Shown one piece after another: positions 47,490-55,518 of a stretch of DNA of 64,000 nt. Position numbers and translations under genes: made by a program. The stretch covers positions 1 through 64,000 of the forward strand of contig NZ_PVNL01000002.1 in the NCBI RefSeq assembly GCF_002994635.1. The letters are read 5' to 3'. Within the stretch, counting starts at the first letter, position 1. The number at the start of each line of letters is the position of its first letter. The DNA comes from Enhygromyxa salina (GTDB taxonomy: Bacteria; Myxococcota_A; Polyangia; Nannocystales; Nannocystaceae). A model generated the notes under the pieces. That model was not told where the DNA came from. It saw only the letters and a list, made by a program, of their open reading frames with translations, and did not search any database.

Positions 47490-48404
47490 TCAGGGAGCGA
47501 GATTCAAGGTGCCGACGAGCCCCGTGAGCTCGAAATCGATGGTGAGCGAAACGGGATCCTCGATCATGAACTGGTCCGTCGCAAGCACGAACTGCCCGTC
47601 AGCCCACGACAGCGTGCCCGCTTCACCGCCGCCGGTGATGTTCGCGGTGAAGATCGGCAGCGCGCCATCCAGCATGAGCTCCGACTCCATCGGATCCCCC
47701 ATCTGGCCGACCTTGGCGTTTAAGGTGGCCGTCGACAGCACTGGCGGCGGGATGTCAGAGTCGCCCGCGACCTGGCCACCGTCGTGCATCGCCGAGGTGT
47801 GCGGCATCGAGACAGGGAACGGGCCGCCGCTGTTGGCGATCACGAAGTTGGTCAGCGAGACCGTGGCAGTGGCGAGCGTCAGATCGCACTCCTTGTCAAG
47901 GATGTCTGCAATGTTGAGGTTGACGATCTCGAAGCCAGCCACGGCGGCGTCGTCATCGAGTTGAACGAGGATCTGCCCCTCGAGCACATCGACCACGAGC
48001 GGAATGTCGCATTCGAAGTTGGTGCCTTGCACTGCCGCGTTGGCAGTGGTGTTGAGCGTCCCCGTCGCGTTCATCGTCAGCACATCACAGCTGTTGCCCT
48101 TCCCGTTCCCGTCGAAGTCGAGCTGATTCGGGTTCGCAACATCCGGGCAGTTGTCCGCCGAGTCCGCAACCCCATCCATGTCGGAGTCCGGCTCGTCGGT
48201 GTCCGCGTCCCCATCCCCAGGATCCCCGTCCCCGTCCCCACTCGGGTCTCCATCGCCATCGCCGGACGGGTCGCCATCACCATCACCGTCACCGGCCGTG
48301 GTGTCCGTACCGTCGGTGGTAGGAGCATCATCACCGCCGCAGGCGAAGGTGAGTGAAACGACTGCAAGAGTCAGGGGGACCAGGCCAACGAATGATCGCG
48401 TCAT
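47490..48404 (-). CDS. lipoprotein with GDGDGDP linker and a thrombospondin-type-3-like calcium segment
   Basis: 304 aa from the ATG at 48404, which gives a lipobox VSLTFAC; a frame 20 codons longer is unlikely. Linker of GDGDGDPS units (residues about 38-65), then DSDMDGVADSADNCPDVANP, the calcium-binding pattern of thrombospondin type 3 repeats, then a strand-rich domain of about 200 aa without recognised family. Probably displayed on the outer surface. It is separated from the RCC1 gene by a terminator, so not an operon with it. Confidence 0.82.
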   Translation of the reverse strand: MTRSFVGLVPLTLAVVSLTFACGGDDAPTTDGTDTTAGDGDGDGDPSGDGDGDPSGDGDGDPGDGDADTDEPDSDMDGVADSADNCPDVANPNQLDFDGNGKGNSCDVLTMNATGTLNTTANAAVQGTNFECDIPLVVDVLEGQILVQLDDDAAVAGFEIVNLNIADILDKECDLTLATATVSLTNFVIANSGGPFPVSMPHTSAMHDGGQVAGDSDIPPPVLSTATLNAKVGQMGDPMESELMLDGALPIFTANITGGGEAGTLSWADGQFVLATDQFMIEDPVSLTIDFELTGLVGTLNLAP

Positions 48405-48552
48405 GGCCCGACAAATACCACCGCGACATGGCCACAAACAACACGGATTCGAGCGCCTCGACATGAAACCGGCGAAATTTTACCCCGCCGCCTGGCACCG
48501 GTGCGCGTGACACCAGAGCGACGTGCCACCCGCCGCAACGTGCGCTGTCCGA

Positions 48553-49143
48553 TCACCTCAGCAGCACCAGAACCCCGAAGATCACCCCACAGAGCACGGC
48601 CAACGGCACCCCAAGGCAGATCACCGCCGCCCCAACAAACGCCAGTCGATCCCCGATCGTCGCCGCCAACGGTTGCTCGAGGCTGTCCCGCTCCAGCCCC
48701 AGCTCGGCCCGCAGCTCTCCGACTCGCCGGTTGAGCAGTATGTCATTGAAGTCGCGGTCGTACAGATTACGCGTGTGACACCCCCGAATGAATGCCGCTC
48801 GCACCCGCCTCGGACAGCTGATCAGTCCAAACGCAAACGCGGCCCCGTTCAGGACCCAAGCGGCGTAGAGATCGCGGCAGTTCGACGCCAGCTCCCACGC
48901 GCCGATCTCCGACTCGCCGCTCATGTGCGTCGTGTAGCCGGTCATGATGTGATGAAGATCGTGGTAGCGGACCGCGTGAACGCGTCCGGGTGTATTCGGG
49001 ATCCGCAGCTTGATCCCGGCGACCTCGACCGTGACCGTCTTGGCCGAGTAGCCGCCGTCGGCGCCAAACCCGTTGCGCTCGAAGTACTGGGTGCGAGCGT
49101 CGAGCAGCGTCGCGTCGAGGTCGTAGTGGTCGGCCGTCGCCAT
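48553..49143 (-). CDS. COQ4-motif protein with C-terminal membrane segment
   Basis: 196 aa. It contains HDLHHIMTGYTTHMSGE, which fits HD-x2-H-x11-E with ligands His61, Asp62, His65 and Glu77, the metal site of COQ4 proteins of ubiquinone biosynthesis. The surrounding TGY and GAWELA resemble that family too. A hydrophobic C-terminal helix (residues about 165-195) could anchor it in the membrane. Function not proven; a metalloenzyme acting on quinone or lipid is a fair guess. Divergent from the DLH lipoprotein gene with a 50-base gap. Confidence 0.65.
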   Translation of the reverse strand: MATADHYDLDATLLDARTQYFERNGFGADGGYSAKTVTVEVAGIKLRIPNTPGRVHAVRYHDLHHIMTGYTTHMSGESEIGAWELASNCRDLYAAWVLNGAAFAFGLISCPRRVRAAFIRGCHTRNLYDRDFNDILLNRRVGELRAELGLERDSLEQPLAATIGDRLAFVGAAVICLGVPLAVLCGVIFGVLVLLR

Positions 49144-49179
49144 GGCGCGTCCAGCATGCGGCCTGCGCGGTCGGTTTGG

Positions 49180-49185
49180 TAGAGT
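49180..49185 (+). promoter_or_regulatory. -10-like TAGAGT, leaderless arrangement
   Basis: Ends 8 bases before the ATG at 49194, so transcription would start at or next to the start codon. Confidence 0.4.
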
Positions 49186-49193
49186 GGTCGCTG

Positions 49194-50066
49194 ATGCGCC
49201 TCCAGATCGCCGCCACGCTCGCGCTCTTCATCACCCTGCTCGGCTGCGCCAAAGCCACCGTCGACCCGCCACCGGCGACCCAGCCTGGCGAGCTCACCGA
49301 GGGTTCCAGCGCCGACCCCAGCCCGACCGGGATCCTCGACGAGGACAGCTTCGCGGCCCTGCACCAGCTGACCGAAGCCGAGGCGCCGCCGCTGCGCGGC
49401 CAGACGATCGAGCTCGGCGGCGGCCAGGCCTATCTGTCGCTGCCCGAGGACGCGACCGCACCGGTTCCGGCGGTGGTCGTGATCCACGAGTGGTGGGGCC
49501 TCAACGATCACATCCGGCACTGGACCGACCGCCTGGCCGAAGACGGCTACGCGGCGCTGGCCGTGGACCTCTACGGTGGTGGTGTTGCGACGGATCCCGA
49601 CGGGGCGATGAGCTTGATGAAGGCGGTCGACCCCGCCAACGCGCAAGCCATGCTTGGCGCCGCCCATGAATTCCTCGCCAGCGACGCGCGCATCCAAGCC
49701 GACAAGCAAGCGGTGATCGGTTGGTGCTTCGGCGGCGGGTGGTCGCTGCGCGACGCGATTGCGACCCCCCGCCTGGACGCCGCGGTCATCTATTACGGCA
49801 ACCCGGTCACCGACCCCGCCGAGCTGGCGAAGATCGAGGCGCCGCTGCTCGGCGTGTTTGCCAATCAGGACCAGGCGATCCCGCCCGCGGTCGTCGACGA
49901 GCTCGCGCAGGCGCTCGAGGACGCGGGTAAGTCGATCGAGCTGCACCGCTACGACGCGCTGCATGGGTTCGCCAACCCGTCGAACGCCAAATATGACAAG
50001 GACGCAGCCGCCGACGCCTGGGCACACACGCGTCGGTTCCTGGCCGAACACTTGCGAGCGGAGTAG
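49194..50066 (+). CDS. dienelactone-hydrolase-family lipoprotein
   Basis: 290 aa. Lipoprotein signal with LITLLGC-type lipobox (FITLLGC, Cys about 18). The hydrolase domain has VVVIHEWWGLNDHIR and the complete triad Cys178 (GWCFGG), Asp226 (NQDQ) and His257 (LHGF), with exactly the 48- and 31-residue spacings of Pseudomonas dienelactone hydrolase. Export of such an enzyme is unusual; the natural substrate may be an ester or lactone outside the cell. Starts at the ATG at 49194; an upstream GTG at 49176 would overlap the -10 box. Confidence 0.9.
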   Translation: MRLQIAATLALFITLLGCAKATVDPPPATQPGELTEGSSADPSPTGILDEDSFAALHQLTEAEAPPLRGQTIELGGGQAYLSLPEDATAPVPAVVVIHEWWGLNDHIRHWTDRLAEDGYAALAVDLYGGGVATDPDGAMSLMKAVDPANAQAMLGAAHEFLASDARIQADKQAVIGWCFGGGWSLRDAIATPRLDAAVIYYGNPVTDPAELAKIEAPLLGVFANQDQAIPPAVVDELAQALEDAGKSIELHRYDALHGFANPSNAKYDKDAAADAWAHTRRFLAEHLRAE

Positions 50067-50180
50067 CGCGGGGCGGGATGCGTACAACCTGCCGACTGCG
50101 GCCGCGTGCGACTTCACCAACGCTTGCGCACCGAGTCGTTTCTGCGCGCAAGTTGCAGGATAGGCGCCCAGCTCTCGCGG

Positions 50181-50186
50181 TATAGT
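50181..50186 (+). promoter_or_regulatory. -10-like TATAGT of glpK, leaderless arrangement
   Basis: Ends 7 bases before the glpK ATG (50194). A TTGCAG at 50153-50158 is 22 bases upstream, too far for a normal -35. Confidence 0.45.
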
Positions 50187-50193
50187 CTGCGCG

Positions 50194-51696
50194 ATGTCAG
50201 ACCCAGATCTGATCCTCGCGATCGACCAAGGCACCACCGGCAGCACCGCGCTGATCCTGGACCGCGAGCTGGCCGTGCTCGCTCGCGCGAACCGAGAGTT
50301 TGCCCAGCACTTTCCCCAGCCCGGCTGGGTCGAGCACGATCCAGAGGACATCTGGACCTCGGTCGGCGACGCGATCATCGAGGCCCTCGGCCGCGCCAAC
50401 GTCGAAGCCACGCGGATCGCCGCGGTCGGGATCACCAACCAACGCGAGACCAGCTTGCTGTGGCGGCGCGCGGATGGCCGACCGATCCACCGCGCGCTGG
50501 TCTGGCAGGACCGCCGCACGGCCGACACCTGCAAGGCCCTGCGCGAGGCCGGCCACGAGGCGCTGATCAAGCAGCGGACCGGTCTGGTGTTGGACCCCTA
50601 CTTCTCGGCGACCAAGCTGGCGTGGGTGCTCGACCACGTCGAGGGCGCCCGCGCGGACGCAGACGCGGGCAAGCTCGCGGCGGGCACGATCGACACCTAC
50701 CTGGTGTGGCGCATGACCGGCGGGGCCGTGCACGCGACCGAGCCGAGCAACGCGTCGCGGACCTTGCTGTGGCCGCTGAAGGGCAAGGCCGGCGAGGGTC
50801 GCAGCGACTGGGATCAGCAGCTGTGCGAGCTGCTGCGGGTGCCGGCTTCGGTGCTGCCCGAGGTTCGCCCGTGCACGGCGGCGTTTGGCCTGACCAAGTC
50901 GGTGCCGGGCCTGCCCGACGGAATCCCAATCCACGGGATCGCGGGTGATCAGCAGGCCGCGCTGTTCGGTCAGGCATGCTTCGCCCGCGGGCAGGCCAAG
51001 TGCACGTATGGCACGGGCGCGTTCGTGATGCTCAACACCGGCCCCGAGATCATCGGCTCGGACCACGGGCTGCTGACCACGGTCGGCTGGCAGATCGGCG
51101 ACGAGACCACCTATTGCCTCGAGGGCAGCGCGTTCATGGCCGGCGCCGTGGTCCAGTGGCTGCGCGACGGGCTGGGCTTCTTCAAGAGCTCGAGCGAGGT
51201 CGAAGAGCTGGCCCGCAGCGTCAACGATGCCGGCGGCGTGATCATGGTCCCGGCCCACGCGGGGCTCGGCGCGCCGCACTGGCGGCCCGAGGCGCGCGGG
51301 CTGATCCGGGGTCTGAGCCGCGGGACCAACCGGGCCCACCTCGCCCGCGCCGCGCTCGAGGGCATCGCGCTCGAGGTCACGGATCTGCTCGAGGCCATGG
51401 CCGAAGATCTCGGCGCGCCGCTCTCGAGCCTGCGGGTCGACGGCGGCGCCGCGGCCAACGATCTGCTCATGCAGATCCAGAGTGATCTGCTGGGGGTCAC
51501 GCTCGCGCGCCCAACCATCCTCGAGTCGACCGCGCTGGGGGCCACGTTCTTGGCCGGGCTCGGCGTGGGCTTGTGGCCCAACAAAGAGGCGGTCGCGGCC
51601 ACGTGGAAGCAAGATCGCCAGTTCGTGCCCAAGGCCGACCCAGCCACGCTGGCCCAGCTGCGCGCGGCGTGGAAGGTCGCGGTCGACTGTGCGTAG
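50194..51696 (+). CDS. glpK: glycerol kinase
   Basis: 500 aa, the usual length. FGGY-kinase motifs: AIDQGTTGSTALIL (phosphate-binding), EHDPEDIW, ITNQRETSLLWRR, VWQDRRTADTC, TYLVWRM, and TYGTGAFVMLNTG, with MVPAHAGLGAPHW and RVDGGAAANDLLMQ toward the C-terminus. It phosphorylates glycerol to glycerol-3-phosphate for catabolism or lipid synthesis. The glycerol facilitator and glycerol-3-phosphate dehydrogenase are not adjacent. The BASS transporter gene follows after 18 bases and may be co-transcribed. Confidence 0.96.
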   Translation: MSDPDLILAIDQGTTGSTALILDRELAVLARANREFAQHFPQPGWVEHDPEDIWTSVGDAIIEALGRANVEATRIAAVGITNQRETSLLWRRADGRPIHRALVWQDRRTADTCKALREAGHEALIKQRTGLVLDPYFSATKLAWVLDHVEGARADADAGKLAAGTIDTYLVWRMTGGAVHATEPSNASRTLLWPLKGKAGEGRSDWDQQLCELLRVPASVLPEVRPCTAAFGLTKSVPGLPDGIPIHGIAGDQQAALFGQACFARGQAKCTYGTGAFVMLNTGPEIIGSDHGLLTTVGWQIGDETTYCLEGSAFMAGAVVQWLRDGLGFFKSSSEVEELARSVNDAGGVIMVPAHAGLGAPHWRPEARGLIRGLSRGTNRAHLARAALEGIALEVTDLLEAMAEDLGAPLSSLRVDGGAAANDLLMQIQSDLLGVTLARPTILESTALGATFLAGLGVGLWPNKEAVAATWKQDRQFVPKADPATLAQLRAAWKVAVDCA

Positions 51697-51714
51697 GCCT
51701 GGGGCGAGCGGCCG

Positions 51715-52653
51715 ATGACCAGCGAGCTCGACGCGGTCAGGCTCGCGTTCGATCAGGACAACCTGTTCGTGCTCGAGATCGTGCTGGGCTTCGTGATGTT
51801 CGGGGTCGCCCTGGATCTGAAGCTCGACGACTTCAAGCAGCTGATCAACCAGCCCAAGGCGCCCGGCATCGGCCTGCTCGCGCAGTTCGTGTTGCTGCCC
51901 GCGCTGACCTGGGGGCTGAGCCGGGTGTTGCTGGCGGTCGGCATGATCACCCCAAGCATGGCGCTGGGCATGATCGTGATCGCGGCGTGTCCGGGCGGGA
52001 ACGTGTCGAATTTCATCACGCACCTGGGCGGCGGTCGGACCACGACCTCGATCGGCATGACCGCGGTCTCGACGACGGCCTCGGTGCTGATGACCCCGCT
52101 CAACATCGGGCTGTGGGGCTCGCTCAGCCCGGAGACCTCGGCGATCCTGACCGAGGTCGCGCTCGATCCCGTCGACATGCTGCGCGCGGTCATGATGATG
52201 CTGGGCATCCCGATCGTGATCGGTGTGTTCTTGGCCACGCGGTTCCCCACGCTCGCCAAGCGGGTCCACCCGCCGTTCAAGTGGCTGTCGGTGATCTTCT
52301 TCGTGACCTTCATCGTGTTGGCGGTCAAAGCCAACAGCCACGTGTTCGTGCCCTACCTGCCCAAGGTGTTCTTGCCCGTGTTCATCATGAACGCGCTTGC
52401 GCTAGCGCTGGGGTTTTGGCTGGCCAGGCTTGGCGGGCTCGACGAGTCGGATCAGCGGGCGGTGTCGATCGAGGTCGGCATCCAAAACTCGGGGCTTGGG
52501 TTGGTGCTGATCTTCGCGTTCTTTGCGGGGTTGGGTGGCATGGCCATGATCGCCGCGTGGTGGGGGATCTGGCACATTGTCGCCGGGCTGACCCTGGCGT
52601 TTTGGTGGACGCGGCGCGACCGAGCGCGAGCTCGTGGTGCGTCGACCTCGTGA
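51715..52653 (+). CDS. BASS-family (bile acid:sodium symporter-like) transporter
   Basis: 312 aa, about nine or ten hydrophobic helices. Family blocks: GFVMFGVALDLKLDDFKQL in the first third, VIAACPGGNVSNFITHLGGG in the middle with the CPGGxxSN signature, and VEVGIQNSGLGLVLI near the end with the ExGxQNxxL signature. BASS proteins import organic anions with sodium; here the substrate might be a keto acid or sterol-like compound, but nothing in the sequence decides. It lies 18 bases after glpK. Confidence 0.92.
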   Translation: MTSELDAVRLAFDQDNLFVLEIVLGFVMFGVALDLKLDDFKQLINQPKAPGIGLLAQFVLLPALTWGLSRVLLAVGMITPSMALGMIVIAACPGGNVSNFITHLGGGRTTTSIGMTAVSTTASVLMTPLNIGLWGSLSPETSAILTEVALDPVDMLRAVMMMLGIPIVIGVFLATRFPTLAKRVHPPFKWLSVIFFVTFIVLAVKANSHVFVPYLPKVFLPVFIMNALALALGFWLARLGGLDESDQRAVSIEVGIQNSGLGLVLIFAFFAGLGGMAMIAAWWGIWHIVAGLTLAFWWTRRDRARARGASTS

Positions 52654-52722
52654 CTGTGGCGTCGCGCTGACCCTGCGCGTTTTTGAGCAACGCGGGTAGG
52701 CTGTGAATTCTCGAATCTCCGC

Positions 52723-52728
52723 TATGCT
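52723..52728 (+). promoter_or_regulatory. -10-like TATGCT, leaderless arrangement
   Basis: Ends 6 bases before the GTG at 52735. Confidence 0.4.
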
Positions 52729-52734
52729 CCGGCG

Positions 52735-54183
52735 GTGCGTGGACGCGTGCGTTCTCTGTCCCTCGCAGCTTGTCTGCTGGCCTCTCCCTCGCTCGCCCAG
52801 GCGGCCCCGTCGATCAGCAAAGAACGCATTGGTCCAGTCCCAACGGAGTCCAACCTCAGTCACGAACAAGCCCTGCGGGTGCTCGTCGAGGGTGAGACGC
52901 TGCTCGAGCAGGAGCTCATCGCCGAGGGGCTTGCGAAGATGCTCGAGGCCTATATCGCGCTCGAGCTCAGCGATGGACCCGAGGCCAGGGGCGTCAAGGA
53001 GCTACGCAGCTGGCTGGTCAAGGCGCTCGAGACCGTCGAGCTCAAAGACGAGGCCAACACCCTGCGCGCGCGCGGCAGCTACGTCGAGCACCCGCTCACG
53101 GTGATGCCCTCGACATGGTTCTCGGCCGGGGCCGCGGCGAACACCGCTCAGATGGGCATCGCCGACGCGGAGCTGGCCGTGAAGCAGGGCCTGGACCTGC
53201 TGCAGGCCGGCAACATCGATGGGCTGGACCGGCTGCTGCTCGCCTACGAGATCCTCGAGCGGGAGCTCGGCCCCGAGGGGGGTGACACGGTGGAGGTGCG
53301 CAGCTTCCTGGTCGGCCTGCTCGAGACCGGCGGGTTCATGGACGAGGCCAAGATCCTGCGCCAGCGCGGCAGCGTGAACGAGGCCACCGCCGACGACAAA
53401 GAGGTCTACGCCGCGACCTGGCTGCGCGTGATCGAGGCCTCGGGCTCGGCCGACTCGGTGCTGGGGACCGGTGGGATCTCGGGCTCGAGCATCAAGGACA
53501 CCAGCAGCTCGTCGAGCTCGAGCTCGAGCACCGGGATCGCTGCGACCAGCGAGACCAGTGAGACCAGCGAGGACGAGATCGAGGTCGACGACGGCAAGTC
53601 AAAGGTCGTCGAGAAGGGCAACGTGATCCCCAGCGTGCTGATCGACCTGGGGGTCGGCAGCTTCCAGCCCGAGTACGGCCGCAAGGGGCTGATCTGGAAC
53701 GCCGGCCTGGCGCTGCACTGGACCTTGTTCACCGCCAAATTCTTCTCGATGCAGCTCGGCGGCGGCGGGCAGTTTGGCCGCAATCGAGACAAGCGCTGGC
53801 TGGCCGATGCGCGCGGTGAGCTGCGCCTGAACTTCAACTTTGGCAAGGTCTACCTGACCCCCGAGTTTGGGGGCGGGTATGATCAGATCGCCGGCGGCAA
53901 GCTGACGATCGCCGAGGCCTACCACGTCGCGCCCGCGGCCTATTATCACTTCGGTGGGACGCTTGGGGTCCACTTCACCGATCGGATTGGCATGTATGCC
54001 CGGGCCGTCCGGCTCAACCGCGACGACCCAGCCATGCGCAACGAGACCCGCGTGCGCGGCGGGTTCTTGATGCAGGTCGAGAAGGCCACGATCGACCTCG
54101 CGTTCACGTTCAGCGACTACGACGCGCGCGAGGACGACCCAGGCGCCCGGATCTACTCCGGGAACCTGGGCTTTCGGTTCTAG
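52735..54183 (+). CDS. outer-membrane protein with helical N-terminal domain and C-terminal barrel
   Basis: 482 aa. Signal peptide (residues 6-23, LAQAAP). Residues 40-235 contain two similar helical units (EALRVLVEGETLLEQELIAEG and AVKQGLDLLQAGNIDGLDRL, each followed by KDEA/MDEA and LR-RGS), then a Ser-rich linker with a perfect Ser run and TSETSETSED. From residue 300 a strand-rich barrel begins, ending in the aromatic NLGFRF typical of outer-membrane proteins. The family is not recognised. GTG start. Its stop lies in the repeat shared with hemL. Confidence 0.75.
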   Translation: MRGRVRSLSLAACLLASPSLAQAAPSISKERIGPVPTESNLSHEQALRVLVEGETLLEQELIAEGLAKMLEAYIALELSDGPEARGVKELRSWLVKALETVELKDEANTLRARGSYVEHPLTVMPSTWFSAGAAANTAQMGIADAELAVKQGLDLLQAGNIDGLDRLLLAYEILERELGPEGGDTVEVRSFLVGLLETGGFMDEAKILRQRGSVNEATADDKEVYAATWLRVIEASGSADSVLGTGGISGSSIKDTSSSSSSSSSTGIAATSETSETSEDEIEVDDGKSKVVEKGNVIPSVLIDLGVGSFQPEYGRKGLIWNAGLALHWTLFTAKFFSMQLGGGGQFGRNRDKRWLADARGELRLNFNFGKVYLTPEFGGGYDQIAGGKLTIAEAYHVAPAAYYHFGGTLGVHFTDRIGMYARAVRLNRDDPAMRNETRVRGGFLMQVEKATIDLAFTFSDYDAREDDPGARIYSGNLGFRF

Positions 54184-54212
54184 TTTTGGGTTCTAAGCCA
54201 GGTTCTAGGCCA
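54176..54212. repeat. 12-bp stop-bearing tandem units between convergent genes
   Basis: ggttctaagcca (54189-54200) and ggttctaggcca (54201-54212) are tandem; a related ggttctag precedes them at 54176. They contain the TAG of the outer-membrane gene on the plus strand and, on the minus strand, the hemL stop followed by a second in-frame stop (residue pattern LA-stop-NLA-stop). Confidence 0.85.
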
Positions 54213-55518
54213 GCGCCGCGAAGGCTGCGTCGGCTGCGGCGAGGGTGTGCTCGATCGCGGCCTCGTCGTGGGCGGTGGACACGAACGCGGCCTCGAATTG
54301 CGAGGGCGCAAAGTAGACCCCGCGGGCGAGCATCTCGGTGTGAAAGCGGGCGAATCGTCCGAGATCGCTGCGCTTGGCTTGCTCGTAGTCCCAGACCGGA
54401 TCGGCCTGAAAGAAGAACCCGAACATGGGCCCAACGACCACGTAGGTGAAGTCGATGCCGTGGGCCTTGGCGCGGGCGGCCAGGCCCTCGCACAGCAGCT
54501 TGGTCGTGGCCTCGAGCGCCTCGTGGGGCTTGTCGCGCTTGATCTGCTCGAGGGTTGCGAGCCCGGCAGCGACCGAGAGCGGGTTTCCGCTGAGCGTGCC
54601 GGCCTGGTACACGGGCCCGAGCGGGGCGACCTTGGACATGATCTCGCGGCGGCCACCGTAGGCGCCGACCGGCATGCCGCCGCCGACGATCTTACCGAGG
54701 CAAGTCAGATCCGGGGTCACGCCAAACCGCGCTTGCGCGCCGCCTGGGGCGACCCGAAAGCCGGTCATGACCTCGTCGAAGATCAGCACGGCGCCCTCGC
54801 GGGTGGTGATCTCGCGCAGGGCCTCGAGGTAGCCCGGTCGCGGCGGGATGCAGCCCATGTTGCCGGCGACGGGCTCGACGATGATCGCGGCGATCTGGCC
54901 GGGGTGGGCGGCGAACAGCTCGGCGACGGCGTCGGCGTTGTTGTAGGGCACCAGCAAGGTGTCGCGCACGGCCTGGGCGGGGACCCCCGCGCTGCCCGGA
55001 ATGTTGAGGGTCGCGGCGCCCGATCCGGCGGCGACCAGCAGCATGTCGGCGTGGCCGTGGTAGCCGCCCTCGCACTTGATGATCTTGTCGCGGCCGGTGA
55101 AGCCCCGGGCCAGGCGGAGCGCGCTCATGGTCGCCTCGGTGCCGGACGACACCAGCCGGACCATGCCGTCGCGCATGCTGGGCACGAACTCGCAGATCAG
55201 CTCCGCGAGCTCGACCTCGGCCGCCGTGGCGGCGCCGAAGCTCAGGCCGTCGCGGGCGGCCTTGATCACGGCCTCGACCACGGCCGGAGGCGCGTGGCCG
55301 AGCAGCGCCGGGCCCCAGCTGCCGACGTAGTCGATCACCGCGGCCCCGTCCTCGGTCACGAGGTGGCAGCCGGTCGCCTTGCGGATGAACGGGGGCTCGC
55401 CACCGACCGACGCAAACGCCCGCACCGGGCTGTTCACGCCGCCGGGGATCACTTTTTGGGCAGCCGCGAACAGCTCTTTGCTGCGTGGCCCGGCGCGGCC
55501 GTCGTCTTGCGTGCTCAT
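54205..55518 (-). CDS. hemL: glutamate-1-semialdehyde 2,1-aminomutase
   Basis: 437 aa, normal length. PLP enzyme of the C5 route to tetrapyrroles, converting glutamate-1-semialdehyde to 5-aminolevulinate. [12 protein letters not shown] near the N-terminus, [32 protein letters not shown] with PLP-pairing Asp248, and the Schiff-base Lys276 in [19 protein letters not shown]. Its ATG overlaps the gyrA stop (ATGA, 55515-55518), an unusual pairing of haem synthesis with gyrase. Confidence 0.97.
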   Translation of the reverse strand: MSTQDDGRAGPRSKELFAAAQKVIPGGVNSPVRAFASVGGEPPFIRKATGCHLVTEDGAAVIDYVGSWGPALLGHAPPAVVEAVIKAARDGLSFGAATAAEVELAELICEFVPSMRDGMVRLVSSGTEATMSALRLARGFTGRDKIIKCEGGYHGHADMLLVAAGSGAATLNIPGSAGVPAQAVRDTLLVPYNNADAVAELFAAHPGQIAAIIVEPVAGNMGCIPPRPGYLEALREITTREGAVLIFDEVMTGFRVAPGGAQARFGVTPDLTCLGKIVGGGMPVGAYGGRREIMSKVAPLGPVYQAGTLSGNPLSVAAGLATLEQIKRDKPHEALEATTKLLCEGLAARAKAHGIDFTYVVVGPMFGFFFQADPVWDYEQAKRSDLGRFARFHTEMLARGVYFAPSQFEAAFVSTAHDEAAIEHTLAAADAAFAALA

